A DNA stretch of 64,000 nt, taken from Nostoc sp. PCC 7107. GTDB taxonomy: Bacteria; Cyanobacteriota; Cyanobacteriia; Cyanobacteriales; Nostocaceae. The position numbers were made by a program, and so were the translations under genes. Shown piece after piece: positions 1 through 9,882 of this stretch (position 1 is the stretch's first letter; each line of letters begins with the position of its first letter). The DNA lies in the NCBI RefSeq assembly GCF_000316625.1, contig NC_019676.1, forward strand, positions 917,001-981,000, read 5' to 3'. The notes under the pieces were generated by a model. It was given only the letters and a program-made list of their open reading frames with translations, searched no databases and was not told the DNA's origin.

Positions 1-922
1 AAATAGCTACGCCAAATGCGAGGCGATACCAAATAAATACCCAAGTGCTTTGGGTTTTGAGGAAACGCAGTAAACCAGCAATAGATATATAAGAAAAAAT
101 TGCCGCCGAAATTACTCCAGCGATTAAGGGTAATATTCCTGTACCACTAACTTCGCCCAAAACACTTTTTAACTCCACTAACCCCGCTAGGGTAATGGCG
201 GGAATGCCGAGTAAAAAGGAAAATCTCGCGGCTGTTTCCCGTTGTAATGTCATAAATAACCCGGCTGTCAAGGTGGAACCAGAACGGGATACTCCGGGAA
301 TTAAGGCTAAAGATTGTGCTAAACCCATTAATAGCCCATCATTCATGGTCAGTTGTTCAAAGTCTCGTTGTCGCTTGCCAAGTTTTTCGGCTATGCCCAA
401 CAATATAGACATGACAATCGAAGCGATCGCTATCGCGCCGATACTTCTAATGGGCGAATTATCATAGTCTGGAATAAATCTTTTGATTAATAAGCCAAAA
501 AAGACAATTGGCAAGGTTCCCAAGGCAATTCCTATAGATAGGCGTAAGTCATAATCAGCATAATCTTTTTGGGCGATCGCTCTAAATGCTCCTTTGGCAA
601 TTCGCGTTAAATCTTCCCAAAAGTACCACAGCACAGCTGCAATACTCCCCAGCTGAATTACCGCTGTAAACGCTACGCCAGGATCACCCCAGCCCAAAGC
701 TATCGGCACAACTTTTAAATGGGCTGTACTACTAATAGGTAGGAATTCCGTCATTCCTTGCACAAAGCCTAAAACAATTGCTTGCAAAATATTCATTTGT
801 TGTACCCCACTAACCTCTGGGTTAGGTGGAGTACTCATAACTTTTAGGGGGAATGCGGCCACTGCAAAAATTGCCGATGCGGCACTTATAAGCACGAACC
901 ATAGACGTTTTGATAAGGCCAT
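1..922 (-). CDS. uppP: Undecaprenyl-diphosphatase (partial, C-terminus beyond left edge)
   Basis: This integral membrane enzyme dephosphorylates undecaprenyl diphosphate to recycle the lipid carrier for peptidoglycan and other envelope glycans; overexpression gives bacitracin resistance in the family. About 307 residues are visible from the ATG at 922. The two family motifs are present: QGMTEFLPISSTAH at about residues 55-68 and PGVSRSGST near residue 209. Hydrophobic segments run throughout. The N-terminus has an extra hydrophobic stretch before the usual start region near Met43, so a shorter start is possible. The gene leaves the window before its stop codon. It stands alone, divergent from the DUF3120 gene. 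Confidence 0.93.
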   Translation of the reverse strand, partial: MALSKRLWFVLISAASAIFAVAAFPLKVMSTPPNPEVSGVQQMNILQAIVLGFVQGMTEFLPISSTAHLKVVPIALGWGDPGVAFTAVIQLGSIAAVLWYFWEDLTRIAKGAFRAIAQKDYADYDLRLSIGIALGTLPIVFFGLLIKRFIPDYDNSPIRSIGAIAIASIVMSILLGIAEKLGKRQRDFEQLTMNDGLLMGLAQSLALIPGVSRSGSTLTAGLFMTLQRETAARFSFLLGIPAITLAGLVELKSVLGEVSGTGILPLIAGVISAAIFSYISIAGLLRFLKTQSTWVFIWYRLAFGVAI

Positions 923-1319
923 ACTTTACCTGCGATCGCTCCGATTACAACCAATTACACAAACATCTTTTTGAGAAGCTTACAGGATACTTATAGCAGG
1001 GGACAGGTAAGAGATGAGAGGTAATAGACGACAGGTGACAGGTGACAAGTAATAGCTGATAGAGTGAAAAGCTTTGCGGTGTCTAAGTTTTATCATTTTT
1101 ATGATGCTCTCAACTATGTTTTGCTGGCAAAAATTTTGTTTGTTGAGATGGGGTTGCAGGGTTTAGGGAAAATATTAACCTCACGCCCCTTTTTCATGAT
1201 TTATTTCTCTCAGACATTTAAAATTACGCAAAATCTAGGTAAAATAAAAATGCCCTAGGGGGGGATTTTTAGGTATGTTATCTTAAATAAGATAAAGTTT
1301 AGTTACAATTATTAAAACT
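923..1319. other. Intergenic region between divergent uppP and DUF3120 genes
   Basis: I see no convincing gene here; a 64-codon open frame at 1064-1258 has no recognisable features. A short heptamer-type repeat (acaggtg twice) sits at 1031-1044. Near 1246-1270 an imperfect hairpin pairs AAAAAT with ATTTTT around CCC/GGG and carries a run of seven G. The promoters of the two flanking genes must lie here, but none stands out. Confidence 0.5.
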
Positions 1320-2099
1320 TTGATTAATAATACTTTGTTTACTTACAACGCTTCTACAACAGCTATAGATAAGGACTTGCCCGTAAAGAATGCGGGGAAC
1401 CTAGGTATAGAAGAATTAGAATCTACACTTTCTGCGTCCCCATCTTTACCATTGTTAATATCGTCCCGACAAACTTGGTTAGTGTTGGTGGCAGCGGTGT
1501 TTTTAGTATCAGTCCCAGTATTTATTGAAGCACCACTAGTGCGATCGCTCCCCAGTCTTAGTTTAGCAATGACTGGATTTTGGGTTTGGCTCAGTTTTCG
1601 CTTAATGTCACGCCCTGCAACATACCTGTGGGGGGATTTACTCTTAGGCTTTAGCTGGAGTTGGTTAGCAGGGGCAATTTATTGGGGTTGGTTACGTTGG
1701 GAACCTGTATGGCATTTACCATTAGAATCTATCGGCTTACCATTTGCTTGCTGGTGTCTGGTGAGAAACTGGTGCAAGGTTGGTAACTGGTTTTATTTAG
1801 GCTCCTTGTTCGGCACAGTTTTAACCGATGTATATTTCTATATAGTTGACCTCATGCCTTATTGGCGACAAATTATGCAGGTGGAACCTGACAGCGTGTC
1901 ACCGATTTTACAAGCTGCTGTTGCTCAAGTCCAAACACCTTGGGGTCAAGCTTGGGCTGTAGCATTGGCATTAATATTATTAGCAGCCGGAATTTTACCT
2001 TTACGTAATCAGCAACGCCATTGGTTTGCATTTGGGGGAGCAGTTTTAAGTACTATTTTGGTAGACGGCTTATTTTTGTTAGCAGCCAATTGTGCTTGA
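1320..2099 (+). CDS. DUF3120 family membrane protein
   Basis: A protein of about 259 residues, mostly hydrophobic and rich in tryptophan, with roughly six predicted membrane segments. The central block (FWVWLSFRLMSRPATYLWGD, then a W-rich GFSWSWLAGAIYWGW stretch) matches the cyanobacterial family DUF3120 as I know it. No function is established for the family. The start used is TTG at 1320, because no ATG lies near the N-terminus. The first 45 residues are polar and poorly conserved in character, so the true start is uncertain. The gene converges on the alpha/beta hydrolase downstream. Confidence 0.8.
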   Translation: MINNTLFTYNASTTAIDKDLPVKNAGNLGIEELESTLSASPSLPLLISSRQTWLVLVAAVFLVSVPVFIEAPLVRSLPSLSLAMTGFWVWLSFRLMSRPATYLWGDLLLGFSWSWLAGAIYWGWLRWEPVWHLPLESIGLPFACWCLVRNWCKVGNWFYLGSLFGTVLTDVYFYIVDLMPYWRQIMQVEPDSVSPILQAAVAQVQTPWGQAWAVALALILLAAGILPLRNQQRHWFAFGGAVLSTILVDGLFLLAANCA

Positions 2100-2330
2100 A
2101 GATTTAGATTTCAACAATTAATTTACAGGTATAGCGGGAGGCAGGAGAAAAAGTCTTACTATTCCTGACATTCAAGCTTTCAAATTGTCTTAACATATCT
2201 GAACTACCGCTACATAGCAAAAGTCAAATGCTTGCAGTAAATTGCTTATGGCGTTTGAAGATATCCTAACCTATCTGGCTACCGCTGTATATTAAACATC
2301 CAGATATCGAGTGATTTAAAAGATATTTTT

Positions 2331-3308
2331 TTAGAGAGAAGACGAGATTTTAGTCAGCACAGTTTTCACTGCATCGACAATTACATCTGGTTGATCTAAC
2401 CAGACAAAATGACTACTTTTATTTGCCTCAACTTGCAGAAAATCTGTTGATAAATCACCTAACTGGATGTGCATTTTATCCCGCAACTTGTTAGCACCTT
2501 GTAAAGGGATAAAAATACTCCAAAAAGATGGTTTAAAGAAGGAATTAGCCTTAATGCTAACTAGAGGAAGTTGAGCGAAATCCTTAGCAATACTCACCTG
2601 ACGCGCACTTTTATCTAGATTGATCATCTCTCGGCTCATTGTTATCCAGTGTTTAGGACGACAAAAAGAACGTTTAACCCAATTAAGAGAATTTTGAGAA
2701 AAGTTGCCTAACTCAGGCTTGATTAATTCAAATACTTTACATACTTTCAGTAATCTGATAATCCCCAGTATTGAGCCTGGAATAGAAATCAAAAAGCCAG
2801 AAATAAAAAATAGCTTTAAGGCTTGTAATTGGAGGGACATCTGCAACATTCCTGTCTCATGTAATCCATCTGTGAGTACAATTCCTCCAACTTTTTCGGG
2901 AAACAGATGGGCATATAGTCTCACATTGTAGCTACCAAAGGAATTGCCTACTAAAATATACGGTGGTTCGATTTCGGCTTTAGTCAGTAGTAAGTCTAAT
3001 TCCTGGACAATTTGACGACTAGTTCGAGGATATGGGCTGTGATCACTCCATCCATAACCTGCGCGATCGTATATACATACTCGTCCTAATTTGGCTAATT
3101 CCTCAATCAGAAAATAGCCTTCTATTCCCCCTAAGCTATGTTCTAGGACAATTGTTGGTCTAGCTTCTCCTAAAACGTAAAGATGTAAGCAATATCCACC
3201 AATATCAATCAATTTACCCGGCGGTGGTTGTCTATCTTCCCAGCAGATGGCGATCGCTTGATAAATTGTTGTAGCCACTAGCAGAAGAATTTTGATTGAA
3301 ATCGACAC
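2331..3308 (-). CDS. Alpha/beta hydrolase
   Basis: A 325-residue protein with an N-terminal hydrophobic segment (residues 4-21) that probably acts as a signal or anchor. It is followed by an alpha/beta-hydrolase fold. The oxyanion-region motif EHSLGG is at 56-61, the DRAGYGWSD block at 81-89, and the nucleophile elbow GNSFG at 121-125 with Ser123 as nucleophile. The catalytic His is probably in the C-terminal SSHFVWLDQP block. The acid residue of the triad is not obvious by eye. The substrate is unknown; esterase or haloalkane-dehalogenase-like relatives are the closest type. It is a single-gene unit, divergent from psbU. Confidence 0.85.
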   Translation of the reverse strand: MSISIKILLLVATTIYQAIAICWEDRQPPPGKLIDIGGYCLHLYVLGEARPTIVLEHSLGGIEGYFLIEELAKLGRVCIYDRAGYGWSDHSPYPRTSRQIVQELDLLLTKAEIEPPYILVGNSFGSYNVRLYAHLFPEKVGGIVLTDGLHETGMLQMSLQLQALKLFFISGFLISIPGSILGIIRLLKVCKVFELIKPELGNFSQNSLNWVKRSFCRPKHWITMSREMINLDKSARQVSIAKDFAQLPLVSIKANSFFKPSFWSIFIPLQGANKLRDKMHIQLGDLSTDFLQVEANKSSHFVWLDQPDVIVDAVKTVLTKISSSL

Positions 3309-3683
3309 TCTTAAATCCCGAATTCATGCTACGGCTGATACTAAATGCACAGCCAAGTACAAGTAAAAAAATACACCTGTATTGTAACAGTTATAAAATT
3401 GCCAAAGACAAAACTTTGTAACAAAAAGTAAATTGAATCAAACCCAGTAACAGTAAATATTGTGGATATTAATACGCTGTATATTAGTTTCTGATGACTG
3501 CTGTGTGTTGATTGAGTTACCAGTTTTTAGTTAACAGTAGCCAGTGCAGTGGTTGGCTGTGCCGACTTGTCGCAACTGGCTTTCAATAGTCAAGAGTCAT
3601 AACTGTGCCTCAAAGATTATAAACTGTTGACAGCTGTCAGCTTAAAGCCATTATTCAGTTTGATGGAAAGAGGTAAAAAAGTC
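3309..3683. other. Divergent promoter region of the hydrolase and psbU
   Basis: No gene is seen. A perfect 12-base palindrome TGACAGCTGTCA lies at 3628-3639, about 45 bases before psbU, and could be an operator. An imperfect inverted repeat (GCCAGT at about 3539 and ACTGGC at about 3580) lies further up. No clear -10/-35 pair was identified. Confidence 0.4.
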
Positions 3684-4112
3684 GTGAAAAAATTGGTGCG
3701 TTTATTAACAGTATTTAGTTTGTTGCTTGGTTGCTGGGGATGGCTAGGTACAACTGGAGTAGCCCAAGCTGTTGGTATCAACGGTCTAACGCTACCACAG
3801 GTACCTGTTTTAGCCGTGGAGTTACAAAACAAGGCAGATGCTAAACTAGCAACGGAATTTGGTAAAAAAATTGATTTGAACAATACCAACGTCCGGGCTT
3901 TTCAAAATTATCCTGGTTTGTATCCTACCCTGGCCAAGAAAATCATCACAAATGCTCCTTACAAAAGTGTAGAGGATGTGCTGAATATTGAAGGATTGAG
4001 CGATCGCCAAAAACAACTTCTCCAATCTAATTTCGATAACTTCACTGTGACAGACTTAGAGCCTGCTTTCAATGAAGGAGACGATCGCTTTAACAACGGT
4101 ATCTACAGATAA
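3684..4112 (+). CDS. psbU: Photosystem II extrinsic protein U (PsbU) precursor
   Basis: PsbU is the 12 kDa lumenal subunit that stabilises the oxygen-evolving complex of photosystem II. The GTG at 3684 was chosen because AAAGAGG precedes it by about ten bases and it gives 142 residues, in line with the family. An ATG at 3663 and a TTG at 3627 are in frame but less well placed. The N-terminus is a lumenal signal peptide (basic KKLVR, hydrophobic [15 protein letters not shown], cleavage near AQA). The mature part holds the helix-hairpin-helix segment ([20 protein letters not shown], then [19 protein letters not shown]) and the conserved C-terminal DRFNNGIYR. It is a single-gene unit followed by a terminator hairpin. 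Confidence 0.97.
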   Translation: MKKLVRLLTVFSLLLGCWGWLGTTGVAQAVGINGLTLPQVPVLAVELQNKADAKLATEFGKKIDLNNTNVRAFQNYPGLYPTLAKKIITNAPYKSVEDVLNIEGLSDRQKQLLQSNFDNFTVTDLEPAFNEGDDRFNNGIYR

Positions 4113-4144
4113 GCCCAATTATCGTTAATGTAGAAAATAGTAGT

Positions 4145-4170
4145 CCACTCCCGATTTTTGGGAGTGGTTC
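4145..4170 (+). terminator. Hairpin terminator after psbU
   Basis: A perfect 8-bp stem, CCACTCCC at 4145-4152 with GGGAGTGG at 4160-4167, encloses a 7-base T-rich loop 33 bases after the psbU stop. The following tract is only weakly T-rich (TTCTCTGATT). Confidence 0.65.
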
Positions 4171-4210
4171 TCTGATTGTAAAGTGCTGAGTCACCCAAGT
4201 TTGCTCAACG

Positions 4211-4244
4211 CAAGTTCTCTCCGCACACAAGTTCTCTCCGCACG
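4211..4244 (+). repeat. 17-bp tandem direct repeat upstream of nadB
   Basis: Two adjacent copies of CAAGTTCTCTCCGCAC(A/G), at 4211-4227 and 4228-4244, end 63 bases before the nadB start. They could be a duplicated regulator site or simple slippage. No known regulator motif is recognised. Confidence 0.6.
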
Positions 4245-4307
4245 CAACTTTTCGCTGAGTTCTGAGTGTTTGAGAAAATATCGTAAAAATTTCCCCTGTC
4301 TCTAACT

Positions 4308-5984
4308 TTGCCTGAAATAGAAATTCCTCGCCAATTTGATGTGATTGTAGTCGGTGCTGGAGCCGCTGGACTATACACAGCACTGTGTTTGCCAGAGTCT
4401 TTGCAAGTCGGCTTGATTACTAAAGAAACTGTTACTTTGTCTGCTAGTGATTGGGCGCAAGGCGGGATTGCTGCGGCGATCGCCCCCGAAGATTCGCCAC
4501 GGTTGCACATTGAAGATACAATTCAAGCTGGTGCTGGTTTGTGCGATCGGCAAGCAGTAGAATTCCTCGCCCAAGAAGCCCCTAGTTGTATTCAATCTTT
4601 GGTAAATTTAGGCGTAGCTTTTGACCGTCACGGTCAAGCTTTAGCTTTGACTTTAGAAGCTGCCCATTCTCGTAACCGTGTTCTCCATGCTGCTGACACC
4701 ACAGGTAGAGAAGTCACAACTACCTTAACAGCGCAAGTATTACATCGCCAAAATATTCAAGTTATTCAGCAAGCTTTGGCTTTGAGTTTGTGGTTAGAAC
4801 CCCAAACAGGGCGCTGTCAGGGAATTAGTTTATTTTATCAAGGTGAGATTACCTGGGTGAAAGCCAAAGCGGTAGTTTTAGCCACTGGCGGCGGTGGCCA
4901 AGTATTTGCCCAAACCACTAACCCAGCAGTGAGTACAGGTGATGGTGTGGCGATCGCTTGGCGGGCTGGGGCGATTCTCCGAGATTTAGAGTTTGTGCAG
5001 TTTCACCCCACAGCCTTGACTAAACCAGGGGCTGATCGCTTTTTAATTAGTGAAGCTGTTAGAGGTGAAGGCGCACATCTGGTTGATGATACTGGACGGC
5101 GATTTGCTTTTGACTATCACCCAGCCGGGGAACTTGCGCCGAGAGATGTAGTTAGTAGAGCCATTTTTAGCCACCTGCAAAGTACTGCGGTTGATCCGGC
5201 GACTGCCCATGTCTGGTTAGATATGCGCCCCATCCCTCCTGAGAAAATTCAGCATCGCTTTCCTAATATTGTTAAGGTTTGTCAGCGTTGGGGAATAGAT
5301 GTGTTCCATGAGCCAATTCCGGTAGCACCTGCGGCTCATTACTGGATGGGTGGAATTGTGGCAGATTTACAAAATCAGACGAACATTCCTGGTTTATATG
5401 CGGTAGGAGAAACCGCTAGTACAGGAGTACACGGGGCAAATCGTCTGGCGAGTAACTCTTTACTGGAATGTATTGTGTTTGGCGCACAGATGGCAAATAT
5501 TCAGTTGGCAGACATTGAACTGAACTCTGATATTTCCGAGTTACGCTTGCGAGAATTTAGTTTAGATGAAAAGGATTGGCAAACCCAGCAAGCACAGTTA
5601 GAAGCATTGCGAGATAAATTACCGCGTTTAGTTTGGCAAAGTGCTGGTATTTGTCGGGAACAATCACGATTGGATGAGGCGATCGCAACTGTTGAATCTT
5701 GGCAACAAGACTTTGCTATTTTACCTTTGACTCAATTCTTACTTGCTTTACATGCCAACGAAACTGTCAATTTCAAAATACCAAATATTGAACGCCAATT
5801 AAGACTTTGGGCAGAAACTCGCAACTTACTTGATGTGGCTGATTTAATTCTTAGAAGTGCTGGTTTTAGAACAGAAAGCCGGGGCGGACACTACCGCATC
5901 GATTATCCTGAGCCCGATCCCCATTGGCAAATTCACACACTTGTACAAGAACGTCACTGGAGTAAATCCGTCCCTTTAACCTAA
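4308..5984 (+). CDS. nadB: L-aspartate oxidase
   Basis: This flavoenzyme oxidises L-aspartate to iminoaspartate, the first step of de novo NAD synthesis, feeding quinolinate synthase NadA. The 558-residue protein begins at TTG 4308 (the conserved DVIVVGAGAAGLYTA FAD-binding block follows within 10 residues, so this start fits). The SDWAQGGIAAA flavin block, EFVQFHPTAL and the GLYAVGETASTGVHGANRLASNSLLE C-terminal FAD region are all present, followed by the helical C-terminal domain with FRTESRGGHYR. Length is normal for the family. It stands alone between psbU and a small secreted protein. Confidence 0.96.
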   Translation: MPEIEIPRQFDVIVVGAGAAGLYTALCLPESLQVGLITKETVTLSASDWAQGGIAAAIAPEDSPRLHIEDTIQAGAGLCDRQAVEFLAQEAPSCIQSLVNLGVAFDRHGQALALTLEAAHSRNRVLHAADTTGREVTTTLTAQVLHRQNIQVIQQALALSLWLEPQTGRCQGISLFYQGEITWVKAKAVVLATGGGGQVFAQTTNPAVSTGDGVAIAWRAGAILRDLEFVQFHPTALTKPGADRFLISEAVRGEGAHLVDDTGRRFAFDYHPAGELAPRDVVSRAIFSHLQSTAVDPATAHVWLDMRPIPPEKIQHRFPNIVKVCQRWGIDVFHEPIPVAPAAHYWMGGIVADLQNQTNIPGLYAVGETASTGVHGANRLASNSLLECIVFGAQMANIQLADIELNSDISELRLREFSLDEKDWQTQQAQLEALRDKLPRLVWQSAGICREQSRLDEAIATVESWQQDFAILPLTQFLLALHANETVNFKIPNIERQLRLWAETRNLLDVADLILRSAGFRTESRGGHYRIDYPEPDPHWQIHTLVQERHWSKSVPLT

Positions 5985-6149
5985 TCGCTGATCTGTAAAA
6001 TTCTTAGCTGTTTGTCTTGCTATTGCAGCATTAATTAAGTTCGGTTGATGGGTCACTAATTACAGAATGGACTCAATAAAGCACCTATGATCAATTAACG
6101 AAAAGCTCACTATACGTGTTGCTTTATTTTAGACTTCGACCTTTTTATC

Positions 6150-6371
6150 TTAGCGTGTACCACTACCGTGCTGACTGTTGGGAACACCGTAATTGGGTGG
6201 AACATATACATCTGTTAATTCCTGAGAATTAACATGATTACCGTCTGAATGAGTCAAACTATTAGCGACTAAATCACTGAGGGTTCCTCTCGCATCAGCA
6301 ATTTTAGGAATCACTAAACAGGCGCTCACACACAAAATTAAAATACTTGTGATTCTTAAGTTCATAACCAT
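6150..6371 (-). CDS. Small secreted protein of unknown function
   Basis: A 73-residue protein with a clear signal peptide (MVMNLRITSILILCVSACLVIP, cleavage probably after ADA) and a polar mature part of about 45 residues. The C-terminus, PPNYGVPNSQHGSGTR, resembles endings I associate with small exported cyanobacterial proteins of unknown role. I recognise no domain. A second ATG, two codons in, would give nearly the same product. It converges on nadB and is preceded by a long AT-rich non-coding stretch. Confidence 0.65.
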   Translation of the reverse strand: MVMNLRITSILILCVSACLVIPKIADARGTLSDLVANSLTHSDGNHVNSQELTDVYVPPNYGVPNSQHGSGTR

Positions 6372-7121
6372 AAAGCTTTTATCCGTTTTTTTATTCTGAT
6401 TTTATTGAGTACTTTTTTTACATACATCTGATTCGGTCTGGGTTTCTGAAAAAATTAAACTCTAATAAAATTTTTTGTTTCTAATCAAAATTGTTTGAGT
6501 AAAACACTTTAGGCAAACAATTGCCTTAACACTTAAGAAATATACCTAAATAGTATTTATAAACATCAGTCTAAAGTTAGAACTCATCACAGCGAAAATC
6601 CTAAAAGTTAAATAATTACCTCTAAAATAATAGTCTACGATATGAAATCTTAATAAAAAATTTATATTTGTATGTCAAAATACTTTGTGATGTGTAAAAA
6701 ATTATACAAAACTACTCAATATTTTAGAGGTAAATTGGCTACATCTCAGTAAATATCAGGAATGTCAACTACAAAAGTTGCTCATAAGGCGATTTCTTTA
6801 TTAAATCTTAATTTCCAAAAGTAAGTATAATTCAAACTTACTTTAAGTGGTGTTACTCATGTATAAATTTACAGCCCAAATAATAACCGTAGTTAAAATT
6901 AAACCTTGTCACTTAATAGTATAATTGTACTATAAAAATACTGGAAAAAAATTTAGCCATTTTGAAGAGTGGCTATAACTGCTGTCTTCCGCTAAAGTGC
7001 TTTATTTCGTAATTTTATTGCTGACAGCGTGTTTTAAGCTATTAGAGTAAACAATTGCAGACAAGCCAGATATGAAGGTGTTTTACTTCTGGATTCTGCT
7101 GTCTGTATATCTATTGACTAA
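6372..7121. other. AT-rich non-coding stretch of about 750 bases
   Basis: No open frame of note occurs on either strand. Two small inverted repeats are visible: AAAGTAAGT at 6818-6826 with ACTTACTTT at 6836-6844 (9 bp), and ATAGTA/TACTAT at 6916-6933. Neither has a clear role. The promoter of the small secreted protein should be near the low-coordinate end. Confidence 0.5.
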
Positions 7122-9332
7122 TTAAGTCAACTCATACCGATTTTTACCTAAGTGTTTAGCACGGTACATAGCCGCATCGGCTTGTTGGATTAAAATTTCC
7201 GCATCTTGGCTGTTAATGGGATAGATACTGATCCCAATACTGGCAGAAATTTTAGTAGCGTATCCTGATAAAACAATTGGTTCCATGATACTGGCGAGAA
7301 TTTTTTCTGCGACTCTAGCGGCTATTTGTACATCAGGAATTGCCCGTAGAATTACTGTAAATTCATCACCGCCCAGGCGGGAAACGGTATCACTTCCTCG
7401 CAAACAGTTGTTGAGTCTCTGGGCGACGATCACCAGCAAGCGATCGCCCATATCATGCCCTAAAGTATCATTGATTTGTTTAAACCCATCTAAGTCGATA
7501 AATAAAAGTCCTAGTAACAAGTCGTTATTTTGCGACCACAGCAACGACTCATAAAATTGTTCTACAAAAAATTTCCGATTAGATAAACCTGTCAGGGGAT
7601 CATGATAAGCCAGATATCTTAAATGATCTTCTTTGAGTTTTAATTCAGTATTAGAGCGAAATAACTCATCCGCAGTGCGCCGCAGTTCTTCTTCCATTAA
7701 CTTGCGCTGAGTAATATCTCGAATCACCCCCACTAAAAAAAAATTTCCAGCCGCATCTTTGTGTAGCGATCGCTTAGTCGCAATTAAATGAGTTTGACCA
7801 GTTGCATCAGTAAATTCCTCTTCATTTTCTCGCGGTTTTTTCAACGAAAAAACTAAATCATCTTGTTGACGAAAAACATCAGCTTCATGGCGAGGAAAAA
7901 ATTCATAATATGATTTTTCCAGGAGTAAACTATCAGGATAACCAATGAATTGACAATAAGCTTCATTTAAGACAATCCACTGATGCTTTTCATTTTTGAC
8001 AAAAATTGGATCAGGAATAGAATTGATGACTTGATGCAGAAACTCTTTAGAACGCTTCAATTCCTCCTGCATATACGCAATATGAAAAATCATCCATATA
8101 GATGCGCTACTAAAGGTGAGTATTCCAGGAATTAAGGGAAACCACCAACCAGCTAAGAAAGCTAGATAACTGCTCAAAGACAGTATTAATAAAGATAGTA
8201 AAACTCTAGGAATACTTTTACTGAAAGATTTAATCTGCCAAATAATTGCTGAACCCAAATAAGACCACCCCAAAATCCATAAGTACTCCCAGAATTTTGG
8301 CCAAACCTTTAATAAAGGTCTTCCTTCAAGGGCAGATGAGATTAACTCACTAATAAAATAAGCTTGCAGTTCAATACCAGCCACAGGTTTGGAGGTACCC
8401 AACATTTGACCAGAATAAGGAATAAATGCAAAATCTTGCAAACTGGGAGCAGTTGAACCAATCAAGACAATGCGATCGCGTATCCAACTTATTGGTACTT
8501 TGCCATCAAGTACATCACTCATCGATATCTGGCGGAAACTACAGAACTCGCCAGATTTTTTATAACATGATGGTTTAGGAAAGTTAGCTAAAATTTGATA
8601 TCCTTTATCATCAGTCCTCACATAACCACCATCATTGCCTCGAAATGGGATAAATACAGCCTTACCCAAGCTTAAATAATCAGGGTTTTCAGTAGCTTTT
8701 TTCGGTGAAATATTTTCTGCTTGTAAATACCGTAATGCTAACTTCAGGGCGAAACTTTCGTAGTGTTGATTATTCATGTGCAAATACAACAAATTTCGCC
8801 GGACTTTGCCATCAATGTCATATAGTAAATTATTAAAACCAACTTGTTGAGGATTCAATTTTAGTGGTGCTAAAACCCGCGTGTTTGTTCTCTCAGTTAA
8901 TAGTTGAATACCTATTAAATTAGGCATTGAACTATAAACATTAAGCAATTCCTGGTGTCCTGGATTTACTGCTAAGTCCCGATAAATATCTAAGCCAATG
9001 GCACGAGGTTGATAAACTTGTAATTTTTTCAATAACTGAGCAATGACACCATCAGGAATTGGCCAAGAACCCACTCGACGCAAAGAATCTTCATCGATAG
9101 CTACAATCGTCATGCGTTCTTCTGGTTGTTCGGTTGGACGTAAGCGAAAGAAATGATCTAACCCTGCTAACTCTAAGGATTGAAACATTCCTACAGAACG
9201 CAACAGTATAATGCAGACCGCAACGCTAAAAGCAACAACTAATTGTCTATATTTTCGATCAAGTAACTGTTTCAGGTTCAAATTCAAATTTGAACTGACA
9301 AAACTCTTACCTAGCTGCTTACTCATTCCCAT
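7122..9332 (-). CDS. CHASE2-PAS-GGDEF diguanylate cyclase
   Basis: This membrane sensor of 736 residues probably makes cyclic di-GMP. Residues about 27-45 form a first membrane segment. A periplasmic CHASE2 domain follows (to about 340), with the typical TIVAIDEDSLRRVGSWP, PRAIGLDIY and DRIVLIGSTAPSLQD blocks. Three further membrane segments (about 345-415) lead to a PAS domain (about 430-545) and a C-terminal GGDEF domain. The active-site GGDEF is intact at 654-658, and an RGSD inhibitory site at 645-648 indicates product feedback. The C-terminal ADAAMYRAKHLGKN is typical. It stands alone; the signal it senses is unknown. Confidence 0.93.
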   Translation of the reverse strand: MGMSKQLGKSFVSSNLNLNLKQLLDRKYRQLVVAFSVAVCIILLRSVGMFQSLELAGLDHFFRLRPTEQPEERMTIVAIDEDSLRRVGSWPIPDGVIAQLLKKLQVYQPRAIGLDIYRDLAVNPGHQELLNVYSSMPNLIGIQLLTERTNTRVLAPLKLNPQQVGFNNLLYDIDGKVRRNLLYLHMNNQHYESFALKLALRYLQAENISPKKATENPDYLSLGKAVFIPFRGNDGGYVRTDDKGYQILANFPKPSCYKKSGEFCSFRQISMSDVLDGKVPISWIRDRIVLIGSTAPSLQDFAFIPYSGQMLGTSKPVAGIELQAYFISELISSALEGRPLLKVWPKFWEYLWILGWSYLGSAIIWQIKSFSKSIPRVLLSLLILSLSSYLAFLAGWWFPLIPGILTFSSASIWMIFHIAYMQEELKRSKEFLHQVINSIPDPIFVKNEKHQWIVLNEAYCQFIGYPDSLLLEKSYYEFFPRHEADVFRQQDDLVFSLKKPRENEEEFTDATGQTHLIATKRSLHKDAAGNFFLVGVIRDITQRKLMEEELRRTADELFRSNTELKLKEDHLRYLAYHDPLTGLSNRKFFVEQFYESLLWSQNNDLLLGLLFIDLDGFKQINDTLGHDMGDRLLVIVAQRLNNCLRGSDTVSRLGGDEFTVILRAIPDVQIAARVAEKILASIMEPIVLSGYATKISASIGISIYPINSQDAEILIQQADAAMYRAKHLGKNRYELT

Positions 9333-9882
9333 TACCTAGTAGGGAGAAATACTTTTAATTGGTACAGTTATAAACTAGTTATAAATAATTCAGTAAATAA
9401 ACTTAAAATTTACTACAAATGTAGCAAAAAAAACTAATCCGTATAATTATGCTCCAGCAAATAATTTGAAATAGTGTTAACAAAGAAGAATTCATGATGA
9501 GTGATGATTAAGCAAAGGTTTAACAGTATTTCCGTATGGATGAGGAACAGGTTCAGTAAAAATATTGACTACTAATAACAAAAGTATATTTTCATTGACC
9601 AAAAAGGGACAAATATTTTATTTGGTCAATGAGAGCTAATACCATTTTGGATTTTAGATTTTGGAGGTGTTGACTAGTAAAGTTTTCAGCAATCTATCTG
9701 TCACAATCATTTTTCAATTTGGTATCAGAAATCAAAAATTTCAACAATTTTGTTGTAACTTATACTAACGCTGGAAAGCAGATTTGCAAAAAAAATAGGT
9801 CAACTGGGAACATTTTGTTACATGAATCCAATTGACCGCCACAGGTGAAATCCAATTTAAAAAACAGTCGTACTGACAGTAA
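9333..9882. other. Non-coding region between the cyclase and VKOR genes
   Basis: Around 550 bases without a credible gene. It contains the inverted repeat at 9591-9633, described separately. The cyclase promoter should lie in the first 150 bases, which are AT-rich with no clear motif. Confidence 0.45.
9591..9633. repeat. 12-bp inverted repeat, hairpin
   Basis: TCATTGACCAAA at 9592-9603 is perfectly complementary to TTTGGTCAATGA at 9621-9632, with a 17-base loop. It lies about 250 bases beyond the VKOR stop and upstream of the cyclase. No U-run follows on either strand, so a terminator is unlikely; it may be a small repeat element or a binding site. Confidence 0.6.

Noticed and set aside
1064-1258. 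64-codon open frame between uppP and DUF3120
   Set aside because: No family features and no ribosome site; it overlaps repeat-like and A/T-rich intergenic DNA.
4308-4620. Open frames on the minus strand over nadB and similar shadow frames elsewhere
   Set aside because: They lie inside well-supported genes on the other strand and show no family features.
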